Positions 9,984 to 17,802 of a stretch of DNA of 64,000 nucleotides are shown here, piece after piece. Positions within the stretch are counted from its first letter, which is position 1. The number at the start of each line of letters is the position of its first letter. The translations under genes and the position numbers were made by a program. Origin of the DNA: Tenacibaculum mesophilum (GTDB lineage Bacteria > Bacteroidota > Bacteroidia > Flavobacteriales > Flavobacteriaceae); the NCBI RefSeq assembly GCF_003867075.1, contig NZ_CP032544.1, positions 372,001 through 436,000 on the forward strand, given 5' to 3'. The notes beneath the pieces are model-generated. The model was given only the letters and a program-made list of their open reading frames with translations, made no database searches and was not told where the DNA came from.

Positions 9984-11372
9984 TTATAAGTGGATTACTT
10001 CATCATAAGCGTCAGCAACAGCTTCCATAACAGCTTCACTCATAGTTGGGTGTGGATGAATTGCTTTTAATACTTCATGACCAGTAGTTTCTAATTTACG
10101 GCCTAAAACAGCTTCAGCAATCATATCGGTAACACCAGCACCAATCATATGGCATCCTAACCATTCACCGTACTTAGCATCAAAAATAACTTTTACAAAT
10201 CCGTCAGGAGTTCCAGCAGCTTTAGCCTTACCAGATGCAGAGAAAGGGAATTTACCAATCTTTAATTCGTAACCTTTTTCCTTTGCTTGCTCTTCAGTTA
10301 AACCAACAGAAGCAATCTCAGGAGTAGCATAGGTACAACCAGGAATGTTTCCATAGTCAATAGCTTCAGTATGTAAGCCAGCTATTTTTTCAACACAAGT
10401 AATTCCTTCTGCTGAAGCAACGTGTGCTAATGCCGGACCAGGAGTTACATCTCCAATCGCATAGTATCCTGGAATGTTCGTTTGGTACCAGTCGTTTACT
10501 AAGATTTTATCTCTATCAGTAATAATTCCAACATCTTCTAAACCGATGTTTTCAATATTTGTTTTAATTCCAACAGCAGATAAAATGATATCAGCTTCTA
10601 AAACTTCTTCTCCTTTTTTAGTTTTTACAGTTGCTTTTACCCCGTCACCAGACGTATCAACAGACTCTACAGAAGAACTTGTCATTACTTTAATTCCCGC
10701 TTTTTTGAAAGAACGCTCCATTTGTTTAGAAACATCTTTATCTTCAACAGGAACAATTGTTGGCATAAATTCAACAACAGTTACATCAGTTCCCATTGAG
10801 TTATAGAAGTGAGCAAACTCAACTCCAATAGCACCTGAACCTACAACAATCATCGATTTAGGTTGCGTTGGTAAGCTCATAGCTTCACGGTAACCAATTA
10901 CTTTTTTACCGTCTTGAGGTAAACTTGGTAACTCACGAGAACGAGCTCCAGTAGCAATGATAATATGATCTGCCGAATACTCAGTTACTTTACCATCTTT
11001 ATCAGTAACATCTACTTTTTTTCCAGGTTTAACCTTTCCAAAACCGTCGATGATATCAATTTTGTTTTTCTTCATTAAGAACTGAACACCTTTGCTCATT
11101 CCTTCAGCAACACCACGACTACGTTTAATAACAGCTTCGAAATCTTTATCGATAGCTTCTGCTTTTAAACCATACTCATCAACATGTTTTAAATAATCAT
11201 ATACTTGTGCAGATTTTAATAATGCTTTGGTAGGAATACATCCCCAGTTTAAGCAAATTCCACCTAAGTTTTCCTTTTCAACTACAGCGGTTTTAAACCC
11301 TAATTGAGATGCTCTAATTGCAGTTACATAACCTCCAGGACCACTTCCAATTATTAGTACGTCGTATTTCAT
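9984..11372 (-). CDS. lpdA: dihydrolipoyl dehydrogenase
   Basis: 462 residues, standard length. FAD-binding GSGPGGY at 9-15, redox-active disulfide Cys40/Cys45 in GGICLNWGCIPTKALL, NAD-binding GSGAIGVEF near 178, and the C-terminal catalytic dyad His441/Glu446 in HPHPTMSE. It reoxidises the lipoamide of pyruvate, 2-oxoglutarate and branched-chain keto acid dehydrogenases or the glycine cleavage system. The gene follows argS by 34 bases on the same strand and probably shares its transcript. No E1/E2 gene is nearby, so the complex it serves cannot be told. Confidence 0.95.
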   Translation of the reverse strand: MKYDVLIIGSGPGGYVTAIRASQLGFKTAVVEKENLGGICLNWGCIPTKALLKSAQVYDYLKHVDEYGLKAEAIDKDFEAVIKRSRGVAEGMSKGVQFLMKKNKIDIIDGFGKVKPGKKVDVTDKDGKVTEYSADHIIIATGARSRELPSLPQDGKKVIGYREAMSLPTQPKSMIVVGSGAIGVEFAHFYNSMGTDVTVVEFMPTIVPVEDKDVSKQMERSFKKAGIKVMTSSSVESVDTSGDGVKATVKTKKGEEVLEADIILSAVGIKTNIENIGLEDVGIITDRDKILVNDWYQTNIPGYYAIGDVTPGPALAHVASAEGITCVEKIAGLHTEAIDYGNIPGCTYATPEIASVGLTEEQAKEKGYELKIGKFPFSASGKAKAAGTPDGFVKVIFDAKYGEWLGCHMIGAGVTDMIAEAVLGRKLETTGHEVLKAIHPHPTMSEAVMEAVADAYDEVIHL

Positions 11373-11406
11373 GTTGTTTACTTTTTACTTGTTGTTTGTT
11401 AATTTA

Positions 11407-13179
11407 TTACATTCTTTCAGGAACTTGAATTCCTAATAATTTGAATGCAGATTTTATAGTGTCAGCTACTTTTTTAGATAACTGAACTCTAAATACTTTT
11501 TTATCTTGATTTTCTTCTCCTAAAATGGATACATTTTGATAGAATGAGTTGAACTCTTTTACCAAGTCGTAGGTATAATTAGCAATCACAGCAGGCGAAT
11601 AATTACTTGCTGCTTGCTGAATGACTTCAGGATATTGTTCTAATTGTTTGATTAATTCTTTTTCTTTCTCGTGTAATTCTACTGATACAGATGAAGAATA
11701 ATCGAAATCAGCTTTACGTAAGATTGATTGAATTCTTGCATAAGTATATTGTACAAACGGACCTGTGTTTCCTTGGAAATCTACCGATGCTTGTGGGTCA
11801 AACAAAATTCTCTTTTTAGGATCTACCTTTAAAATGAAGTATTTTAAAGCTCCTAATCCGATAATTTTATATAATTCCTCTTTTTCCTCAGTAGAATACC
11901 CTTCTAACTTACCTAACTCTTGTGAAATTTCACGAGCTGTATTGGTCATTTCGTTCATTAAATCATCAGCATCTACTACAGTTCCTTCACGAGATTTCAT
12001 TTTTCCAGAAGGTAAATCTACCATTCCGTAACTTAAGTGGAATAATTGTTTAGCCCAAGAGTATCCTAGCTTTTGTAAGATTAAGAACAACACTTTAAAG
12101 TGATAATCTTGTTCGTTACCTACGGTATATACCATTCCGTTTACATCAGGAAAATCTTTAGAACGTTGGATGGCAGTTCCAATGTCTTGGGTCATATACA
12201 CCGCAGTTCCGTCTGAACGTAATACTAGTTTTTCATCTAGTCCTTCGTCAGTTAAATCACACCAAACAGAACCGTCTTCTTTTTTGAAGAAAACTCCGTT
12301 TTGTAAACCTTCCTCAATAATATCTTTTCCTAATAAATAGGTGTTACTTTCATAGTATAATTTATCAAAGTTAACTCCGATGTTTTCATAAGTAACGTCG
12401 AAACCTTTGTATACCCATCCGTTCATCATTTCCCAAAGAGCAACAACTTCCTTATCACCAGCTTCCCACTTACGTAACATTTCTTGTGCTTCAACAAATA
12501 AAGGAGCTTGCTTTTTAGCATCGTCTTCAGAAACACCAGAAGCGACTAGGTTGCTAATTTCTTTTTTATATTCTTGATCGAATTTTACATAGTAATTTCC
12601 AACCAGTTTATCGCCTTTTAATCCAGTAGATTCAGGAGTTTCTCCTTCTCCAAATTTTTTCCAAGCCAACATAGACTTACAAATATGGATACCACGATCG
12701 TTGATAATTTGTGTTTTGTAAACCTTATGTCCCGCAGCTTTTAAAATTTCTGCAACTGAATATCCTAACAAAACATTACGAACATGTCCTAAGTGCAAAG
12801 GTTTGTTCGTGTTAGGAGAAGAATATTCCACCATACGTGCATCTGTTTTGTCTTCTTTTACAAAGCCATAAGTTGCATCAGTAGCTATTTGATTAAAAAA
12901 GTTTACATAGAAAGAATCATCAACCACTAAGTTTAAAAAACCTTTTACGACATTGTAGCTAGTAATTTCGTTGATGTTCTCGACTAAATATTTTCCTAAA
13001 TCTTCACCAATTTGAACAGGATTTCCTTTTTTGTACCGTAGTAATGGGAAGACAACTACTGTAATGTCACCTTCAAAATCTTTACGGGTTGCTTGAAATT
13101 CTACACTAGGAATTTCTACATCATACAAGGCTAAAAATCCTTCTTTTACTTTCGTTTCTATTAACGATTGAATATTCAT
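11407..13179 (-). CDS. argS: arginine--tRNA ligase
   Basis: 590 residues, class I arginyl-tRNA synthetase. The N-terminal Add-1 domain (1-115) precedes SSPNTNKPLHLGH with the HIGH-type motif HLGH at 129-132; the KMSKS equivalent reads KMKSR in the GKMKSREGTVV segment; the C-terminal DALR anticodon-binding domain ends in VQLSKKVADTIKSAFKLLGIQVPERM-like family sequence. All expected parts are present. It is transcribed away from the YkgJ-like gene and leads into lpdA. Confidence 0.96.
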   Translation of the reverse strand: MNIQSLIETKVKEGFLALYDVEIPSVEFQATRKDFEGDITVVVFPLLRYKKGNPVQIGEDLGKYLVENINEITSYNVVKGFLNLVVDDSFYVNFFNQIATDATYGFVKEDKTDARMVEYSSPNTNKPLHLGHVRNVLLGYSVAEILKAAGHKVYKTQIINDRGIHICKSMLAWKKFGEGETPESTGLKGDKLVGNYYVKFDQEYKKEISNLVASGVSEDDAKKQAPLFVEAQEMLRKWEAGDKEVVALWEMMNGWVYKGFDVTYENIGVNFDKLYYESNTYLLGKDIIEEGLQNGVFFKKEDGSVWCDLTDEGLDEKLVLRSDGTAVYMTQDIGTAIQRSKDFPDVNGMVYTVGNEQDYHFKVLFLILQKLGYSWAKQLFHLSYGMVDLPSGKMKSREGTVVDADDLMNEMTNTAREISQELGKLEGYSTEEKEELYKIIGLGALKYFILKVDPKKRILFDPQASVDFQGNTGPFVQYTYARIQSILRKADFDYSSSVSVELHEKEKELIKQLEQYPEVIQQAASNYSPAVIANYTYDLVKEFNSFYQNVSILGEENQDKKVFRVQLSKKVADTIKSAFKLLGIQVPERM

Positions 13180-13200
13180 TGGTTCTTTTTAATTGTCGCA

Positions 13201-13208
13201 CAAAATTA
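13201..13208 (-). promoter_or_regulatory. -7 element of argS
   Basis: On the minus strand TAATTTTG fits TAnnTTTG, 21 bases before the argS start. No TTG at ideal spacing. Confidence 0.45.
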
Positions 13209-13288
13209 GTGTTTTTAATTTTTTCTTCCCACGATTTGCCTTATGATTTTTTAAGACAGAATAATGTATGACTTCAAAGGTGCTTTCG

Positions 13289-13296
13289 TACCTTTG
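13289..13296 (+). promoter_or_regulatory. -7 element of the YkgJ-like gene, near-leaderless
   Basis: TACCTTTG ends four bases before the ATG at 13301. With transcription starting a few bases after the -7 box, the mRNA would begin at or next to the start codon. The box also forms the right arm of an inverted repeat CAAAGGT-N8-ACCTTTG (13275-13296). Confidence 0.6.
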
Positions 13297-13300
13297 CACC

Positions 13301-13816
13301 ATGGATAAAGACCTTGAAAACTTACCAAAATTAGCCAAAGACGCTTTACAAGAAAATAAGAAGTATTTTCAACGATTAAAAAAGCGTACTCCTAAACGCT
13401 TAGATTTATTAATGCAAGAATTGCATGAGGAAGAATTTGAGCGTACCGACTGTTTAGAATGTGCTAATTGTTGTAAAACGACTTCACCAATTTTTACTGA
13501 AAAAGATATAGAGCGCATTGCAAAACACTTAAAAATGAGGGTGATTGATTTTACTAATCAATATTTACAGCGAGATGAAGATAATTTCATGGTCTTACAA
13601 TCTGCTCCGTGTACTTTTTTAGATGAATCAGATAATACGTGTTTTATTTATGATGTGCGTCCAAAAGCTTGCTCAGAATATCCACATACCAATCGTAAAA
13701 AGTTTATCCAATTAGCAGATTTAACTATTAAAAATACGGAGGTTTGTCCTGCAACTTACCGAATAGTAGAGGAGTTGAAAAAGAGATTACCACAATCGGG
13801 AAGTTCTAAGAAATAA
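13301..13816 (+). CDS. YkgJ family cysteine cluster protein
   Basis: 171 residues from the ATG at 13301 (MDKDLENLPK). An in-frame ATG at 13268 lies upstream of the -7 box and is unlikely to be used. The protein has the zinc/iron-chelating CxxCxxCC cluster (CLECANCC), then CTFLDESDNTCFIYDVRPKAC and a final Cys in EVCPATY, the full YkgJ/UPF0153 ligand set. The family is thought to bind Fe-S or zinc; some members assist flagellin methylation or oxygenase-type reactions, so the role is unknown. It stands alone, divergent from argS. Confidence 0.88.
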   Translation: MDKDLENLPKLAKDALQENKKYFQRLKKRTPKRLDLLMQELHEEEFERTDCLECANCCKTTSPIFTEKDIERIAKHLKMRVIDFTNQYLQRDEDNFMVLQSAPCTFLDESDNTCFIYDVRPKACSEYPHTNRKKFIQLADLTIKNTEVCPATYRIVEELKKRLPQSGSSKK

Positions 13817-13860
13817 GTTTTTATAGATATTTTTTCTATTTTTAGGAAAAATATATCATA

Positions 13861-14697
13861 GTGGAAACTCTTATACATTATTTTGAAACGATTCCTTCTA
13901 GTCATAGAAGTATTATTTTAGTTGGCGGAATTACTTTCTTTTGGTTATTGGAAGGCGCTGTACCATTATTTAGTTTTAAATACAATAAATGGAAACACGC
14001 ATGGCCTAATTTATTTTTCACTGCAACTACGGTAATTATCAATTTTGTATTGGCATTCTTATTATTAAAGACAGCCGATTGGGTGCAAGCAAATGACTTT
14101 GGATTAATCAACTGGCTACCCGAAATGCCATTGTGGTTGTACGTATTGTTAGGTGTATTATTTTTAGACTTCTTCGGAGCTTATTTAGCACATTTAGTTG
14201 AACATAAAGTAAAACCTTTGTGGATGGTACATTTAGTTCACCATTCTGATCATAAAGTGGATACCACAACAGCAAACAGACATCACCCGATAGAAAGTGT
14301 AATTCGTTTTACATTTACTTTAGTAGGTGTTTTTTTAGTCGGGACTCCAATAGCTATAATAATGTTGTACCAATCAATATCGTTAGTGTTTACGCAGTTA
14401 ACACATGCTAATATAAAAATGCCTAAAAAGTTAGATAAGGTATTGAGTTATGTGATTGTATCACCCGATATGCACAAAGTACATCATCATAATTTATTAC
14501 CTTATACAGATTCTAACTACGGAAATATCTTTTCTATTTGGGACCGTTTATTAGGAACGTATATGGAGTTAGATAGAGAAAAAATAGTGTATGGAGTAGA
14601 TACATTTCCAGATGAAGAAAAAAACTCTAGTTTAAAAGAGTTGTTAAAACAGCCGTTTCAAGGCTATCGAAAACCTACGAATTTAAAGGAGTTATAA
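13861..14697 (+). CDS. sterol desaturase / fatty acid hydroxylase family protein
   Basis: 278 residues starting at GTG. Four to five hydrophobic segments and the eight-histidine diiron signature: H111xxxH115, H124xxHH128, HH141-142 and H205xxHHH210. Members are integral membrane non-heme diiron oxygenases that hydroxylate or desaturate lipids or carotenoids. The substrate here is not determined; ornithine-lipid or fatty-acid hydroxylation is possible in this phylum. The gene ends just before a hairpin shared with the converging peptide genes. Confidence 0.88.
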   Translation: METLIHYFETIPSSHRSIILVGGITFFWLLEGAVPLFSFKYNKWKHAWPNLFFTATTVIINFVLAFLLLKTADWVQANDFGLINWLPEMPLWLYVLLGVLFLDFFGAYLAHLVEHKVKPLWMVHLVHHSDHKVDTTTANRHHPIESVIRFTFTLVGVFLVGTPIAIIMLYQSISLVFTQLTHANIKMPKKLDKVLSYVIVSPDMHKVHHHNLLPYTDSNYGNIFSIWDRLLGTYMELDREKIVYGVDTFPDEEKNSSLKELLKQPFQGYRKPTNLKEL

Positions 14698-14701
14698 GAA
14701 G

Positions 14702-14740
14702 AAAAGGAACTGTAATTTTAAAAATTTCACAGCTCCTTTT
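14702..14740. terminator. hairpin between convergent genes
   Basis: AAAGGA-A-CTGT and ACAG-C-TCCTTT form an 11-bp stem with one mismatch, followed by T on the plus strand and preceded by A-rich DNA that gives T on the minus strand. It can end both the desaturase gene and the peptide gene. Confidence 0.65.
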
Positions 14741-14748
14741 TGAGATAA

Positions 14749-14973
14749 TTATGCAGTGAACTTTGTTATTGCTGAGGCAGTAACTTCTGCGTTAGGTGTA
14801 CAATGAATACCAGCGTCTGGATAAGAAGCATCTATTGTAGAATCATAAAGTGCACCTGTTTTATCCCAACATGTATATTGAAGATTTCCAGTATAATGAC
14901 CTCCTTGAGTTTCTTTTAATTGAGTGTTATTTAACTCATTAACACCTTTTTGTAGTAAAATATTTTTTAACAT
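14749..14973 (-). CDS. double-glycine leader peptide (paralog 1)
   Basis: 74 residues. The N-terminal leader of 25 residues ends in Gly24-Gly25 and has the pattern ILxxxGVxxLNxxxLKExxGG, which fits bacteriocin-type and GG-Bacteroidales precursor leaders cut by peptidase C39 transporters. The 49-residue core holds exactly two cysteines, Cys35 in TCW and Cys58, 23 positions apart, suggesting one disulfide. Two paralogs follow on the same strand with GG at the same residues. No C39 transporter is in the window. Whether this is a toxin, signal or secreted adhesive peptide is unknown. Confidence 0.75.
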   Translation of the reverse strand: MLKNILLQKGVNELNNTQLKETQGGHYTGNLQYTCWDKTGALYDSTIDASYPDAGIHCTPNAEVTASAITKFTA

Positions 14974-15007
14974 AATTTAAAATTTATTTGGTTAATAATT
15001 TTTCAGT

Positions 15008-15268
15008 TTATATGGGGGTACCCATGCCATAATTAGTACCATTTGTTGGAGCTTTATAAGTGTTATCGTACGCATAACAAGAAGTAGTTGGAGATGAAAG
15101 GTCTACAGGAGATAAAAAAAATGTACTACCTGAGTTGTTTCGAAAACACTTCCATGTAATGTGTGATCTAGCTTTGTCAATGTTAACTATATGACCACCT
15201 ACTAGTTCCTTTTGTTCAACTGTGTTTAATTTTTGAACACCGTTTAACTTTAAAATGCTTTTTTTCAT
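15008..15268 (-). CDS. double-glycine leader peptide (paralog 2)
   Basis: 86 residues. Leader of 25 ending in Gly24-Gly25 with ILKLNGVQKLNTVEQKELVGG-type sequence, the clearest bacteriocin-like leader of the three. The 61-residue core has two cysteines, Cys41 in WKCF and Cys64, again 23 apart, embedded in a Ser/Thr/Asn-rich chain. The start codon lies inside a 37-bp sequence repeated exactly before paralog 3. It is 34 bases upstream of paralog 1. Confidence 0.75.
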   Translation of the reverse strand: MKKSILKLNGVQKLNTVEQKELVGGHIVNIDKARSHITWKCFRNNSGSTFFLSPVDLSSPTTSCYAYDNTYKAPTNGTNYGMGTPI

Positions 15269-15295
15269 AATAATATAAATTTGATTGTTAATAAT
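15259..15295 (-). repeat. 37-bp repeated leader, copy A
   Basis: This segment covers the start codon and 5' untranslated region of paralog 2 and is identical base for base to 15650-15686 upstream of paralog 3. A shorter diverged version lies before paralog 1 (about 14966-14999). Confidence 0.85.
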
Positions 15296-15404
15296 ATTAA
15301 AAGTTAAAGAATAACAGTTTTTATAAAAAATTAGAATACTTCTAGTAATCTCACAATACTTAACGTTCTCATTTTATATTGAAAATAAAAGAAGGTTATC
15401 TACC

Positions 15405-15659
15405 TTATTGAATTACAGGTTGACAATATTCATACCCTTGAAAGTCTTCAACACCAGGATTTCCAACGTTATAAATAATATCATATTGAGAAGTAATTCT
15501 GTTCCAACATCTCCATGACACTACAGTTTTAAGAGGAGAAAGAGGAGTTGTATTTGCCATTCCTCCATTTAGAGGAATTTTAGCTCCTCCATATATGTTT
15601 TTTTGATTTTTTTTAGATAATAGTTGAAAACTTTTTAAGTTTAAAATTCTTTTTTTCAT
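15405..15659 (-). CDS. double-glycine leader peptide (paralog 3)
   Basis: 84 residues. The leader again ends in Gly24-Gly25 (IYGG) but is more diverged, with KNQKN in place of the acidic pair. The core carries Cys51 in SWRCW and Cys79 near the end, 28 apart, so the W-x-C-aromatic element is shared with the other two. It is first in the minus-strand order and preceded by about 180 bases of AT-rich DNA shared with the divergent gene at 15922. A gap of 136 bases separates it from paralog 2, so each peptide may be transcribed from its own leader copy. Confidence 0.72.
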   Translation of the reverse strand: MKKRILNLKSFQLLSKKNQKNIYGGAKIPLNGGMANTTPLSPLKTVVSWRCWNRITSQYDIIYNVGNPGVEDFQGYEYCQPVIQ

Positions 15660-15686
15660 AATAATATAAATTTGATTGTTAATAAT
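15650..15686 (-). repeat. 37-bp repeated leader, copy B
   Basis: Exact copy of 15259-15295, covering the start codon and upstream region of paralog 3. Confidence 0.85.
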
Positions 15687-15819
15687 GATTCAAACCTAAA
15701 AAGTTTTTAAAAAAGGTTACGAATTAACTTTGTAAAGGATAGGAATTAATTTATAAAGAGGTATTTTTTAGGTTAAAAAAGGGTTTTACCTGTGTTTTAA
15801 ATAGCTGTTTAACTGGTGT

Positions 15820-15846
15820 TTGTGTTTTTTAGTTCATGTAAATTTG
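15820..15846 (+). promoter_or_regulatory. promoter divergent from the peptide genes
   Basis: TTG at 15820-15822, a 16-base spacer and TAAATTTG at 15839-15846. The spacer is one base under the usual range. A start around 15852 would place the ATG at 15879 27 bases downstream. Confidence 0.5.
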
Positions 15847-15921
15847 ATTTCATAATTAACCCCGAAAACTATTATTTTATGAAACAACTACAAAACTTTG
15901 TATTAGTAAGCGTCGCCTCTG

Positions 15922-16257
15922 ATGCTACAAGCATGGCAAAAAGAAGACACAGCAAACGAACTGTTAAACAACAAAAACTTAGAGGTAAAAGAGATTTTCT
16001 CGAAACTTAGGGAAAGGAATAACGATGAAGATAATGGTATGATAGCATTCAGAAATGAAGGCGAGTCATTACGATTGGTATTTTCTAGAAGTTTAGAAGA
16101 AGATTTCATTATCTCAGAAGACATATCCCTAAGAGACTATATTGCAAAGGAATTAGGTAAAACTAATGTTACTTTACAAGCAAATAAATACGTTGTAGAT
16201 TATTCTCGTTTTAAAAACGGAGAGGTTTTAATACCTCTAAAAAAATTAAAAAACTAA
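15922..16257 (+). CDS. uncharacterised 111-residue protein, possible 5' frameshift
   Basis: 111 acidic/basic residues, no signal peptide, no recognised domain. Good codon pattern continues to the TAA at 16257. The first ATG after the promoter (15879) opens another frame that reads MKQLQNFVLVSVASDATS and then degenerates into a basic stretch overlapping this gene; in the frame of this gene a TAA at 15907-15909 blocks extension. So either translation begins at 15922 or a one- or two-base indel near 15910-15925 has split a protein that once began at 15879. It sits between the GG-peptide genes and the beta/gamma-crystallin-like lipoprotein, and may belong with them. Confidence 0.5.
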   Translation: MLQAWQKEDTANELLNNKNLEVKEIFSKLRERNNDEDNGMIAFRNEGESLRLVFSRSLEEDFIISEDISLRDYIAKELGKTNVTLQANKYVVDYSRFKNGEVLIPLKKLKN

Positions 16258-16313
16258 CTAATCAAACGAATAAATTCTTAGTAGATGCTAAGGATTTTAA
16301 AAAATAAGAAAAA

Positions 16314-17093
16314 ATGAAAAAACAAAATTTTTTATGGATGGCAGTAATGTGTTTTACATTACTTTTTAGCTGTCAAAGTGAAGAAATAATTGAAAATGAA
16401 TCAAAAAAAGAAGAATTACAATTAGCAAAAGGAAGTACAGTAACTATTAATCATACGTACGATTATTATGGGAAACAATTTAAAATATCTTATGTATATA
16501 ATGAAGAAAGTGGAGAAGTATTGAAGGCAGATGGAGATGTAGATTTTGCTCAAGAAATTTTTGGTAACGAAGAAAAAGCTCCAAAATCATTGTTTTTTAA
16601 TAATCCAGAAGAAGGAAGCACTGATATTGAAGTAAAAGTTTTCGATAATACAGAAGACTTAAAAAAATACACCTCAAAAGTAGCAGAAGGTTTCCCAGGA
16701 GATCAAGTTTCAACAGAAGGGAAGTCATCAAAATGTAATAGCTATGATGTGTATGGCTCGGGTAACTTTTATTTCTATAAACATGCCTACTATAACACAG
16801 AAATGACAGGCATGAGAAGGCAAAAACGCTATTATTACAGAGACCATTGGGTTGGGTCAGGAAATAACGACCAATTATCTTCTTTAAAAATTAGAAAACC
16901 AACTTATAGACGACAAGTAGTATATTTATACCAACACTCTTGTTATGGAGGAAAAGTTATAGGCTTTTATTCACCAACAGGTTATTTAGGGTTAAACGTA
17001 GGGAATCTTAAATGGTACACCATGTCTGGTTGGTGGTGGTGGAAGAAGTCTTGGAACGACCAGGTTTCTTCTACATCAGGCTGGGCTTGGTAA
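16314..17093 (+). CDS. lipoprotein with beta/gamma-crystallin-like domain
   Basis: 259 residues. Signal peptide with lipobox LFSC (Cys20). Residues 40-135 form a charged domain without a family match. Residues 145-259 look like a two-motif beta/gamma-crystallin domain: aromatic-rich strands (YGSGNFYFY; VVYLYQHSCYGGKVIGF) each followed by the calcium-binding type motif N-D-Q-[LV]-S-S, at 185-190 and 248-253. Cys141 and Cys210 may pair. The C-terminus is strongly Trp-rich (a WWWW run at 240-243). A surface-exposed calcium-stabilised protein is inferred. It begins 56 bases after the 111-residue gene. Confidence 0.72.
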   Translation: MKKQNFLWMAVMCFTLLFSCQSEEIIENESKKEELQLAKGSTVTINHTYDYYGKQFKISYVYNEESGEVLKADGDVDFAQEIFGNEEKAPKSLFFNNPEEGSTDIEVKVFDNTEDLKKYTSKVAEGFPGDQVSTEGKSSKCNSYDVYGSGNFYFYKHAYYNTEMTGMRRQKRYYYRDHWVGSGNNDQLSSLKIRKPTYRRQVVYLYQHSCYGGKVIGFYSPTGYLGLNVGNLKWYTMSGWWWWKKSWNDQVSSTSGWAW

Positions 17094-17138
17094 TAAAATA
17101 AACGATATCGTATTTAGTTGCTTGTAAAATAATAAAAG

Positions 17139-17166
17139 AACCTCAGAAGATTTTTCTTCTGAGGTT
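17139..17166. terminator. bidirectional terminator
   Basis: AACCTCAGAAG (17139-17149) pairs with CTTCTGAGGTT (17156-17166). It separates the convergent lipoprotein gene and HEAT-like gene and abuts the latter's stop codon. Confidence 0.85.
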
Positions 17167-17757
17167 TTATAATTGTTTTTGGTCTTTATGTTTCTCAATC
17201 AACTCCAATACTTTCTTCCCTCTGGCTTTACAACCTTTACTTTCATGAATCACTTTTGTTCGAATAATATGTTCCAGTTCAGGATGTACCCAGTCTTTTT
17301 GTAAACCAAATAAATATAAAGTATTCATGGTGTAGGCTTTAACTGCTATTTTTTGATCGGTAATTAACCAATCGAATCCAGTTTCTATAATTAAATCGAT
17401 ATCAGTTTCTGTTAACTGTTCTTTTATACCATTGGTTGTTTTTGAGGAAAAAGCAGTTGCTAAATGTTCACAAATTTTAGCACAAGGTCTTATAGCGCTA
17501 TCAAAGTGTACTCTATATATATTTTTTGTAAAAATAGGGAGATAAGGAATAATATATTCAATTCCATTATGTGTACAAATCCATTCCAGTACCCAAGCAG
17601 CTTTAATAGATAGTTTATTATCAACATCGAAAGTAACATCAACTAAAAACTTTACTAATTCAGGTTGCTTTAATACAATATTTGCAGCATTATTTCTGTT
17701 TACTCTAGCAGGATAATCAACATTTTCTAGCACAGAAATTAAAAAATCAAGACTCAT
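17167..17757 (-). CDS. HEAT-like helical protein of unknown function
   Basis: 196 residues, all helical in character, with repeated paired-helix units such as NAANIVLKQPELVKFLVDVTF and KLSIKAAWVLEWICTHNG that look like HEAT/ARM repeats. No catalytic motif is seen. As I recall, short proteins of this type are often mislabelled adenylosuccinate lyase in flavobacterial annotations; nothing here supports that enzyme (it lacks the fumarase-superfamily signature and is less than half the length). Divergent from the YwqK-like gene. Confidence 0.7.
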   Translation of the reverse strand: MSLDFLISVLENVDYPARVNRNNAANIVLKQPELVKFLVDVTFDVDNKLSIKAAWVLEWICTHNGIEYIIPYLPIFTKNIYRVHFDSAIRPCAKICEHLATAFSSKTTNGIKEQLTETDIDLIIETGFDWLITDQKIAVKAYTMNTLYLFGLQKDWVHPELEHIIRTKVIHESKGCKARGKKVLELIEKHKDQKQL

Positions 17758-17773
17758 ATTGGTATGGTTTATG

Positions 17774-17781
17774 TAAATTTG
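17774..17781 (+). promoter_or_regulatory. -7 element for the YwqK-like gene
   Basis: TAAATTTG, 21 bases before the ATG at 17803. Its position supports that start over an in-frame ATG at 17767. Confidence 0.45.
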
Positions 17782-17802
17782 AATTGTAAAAGAAATTATA
17801 GC

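Noticed and set aside
17167..17757. Adenylosuccinate lyase label for the HEAT-like protein
   Set aside because: The length is less than half of the enzyme and no fumarase-superfamily signature is present.
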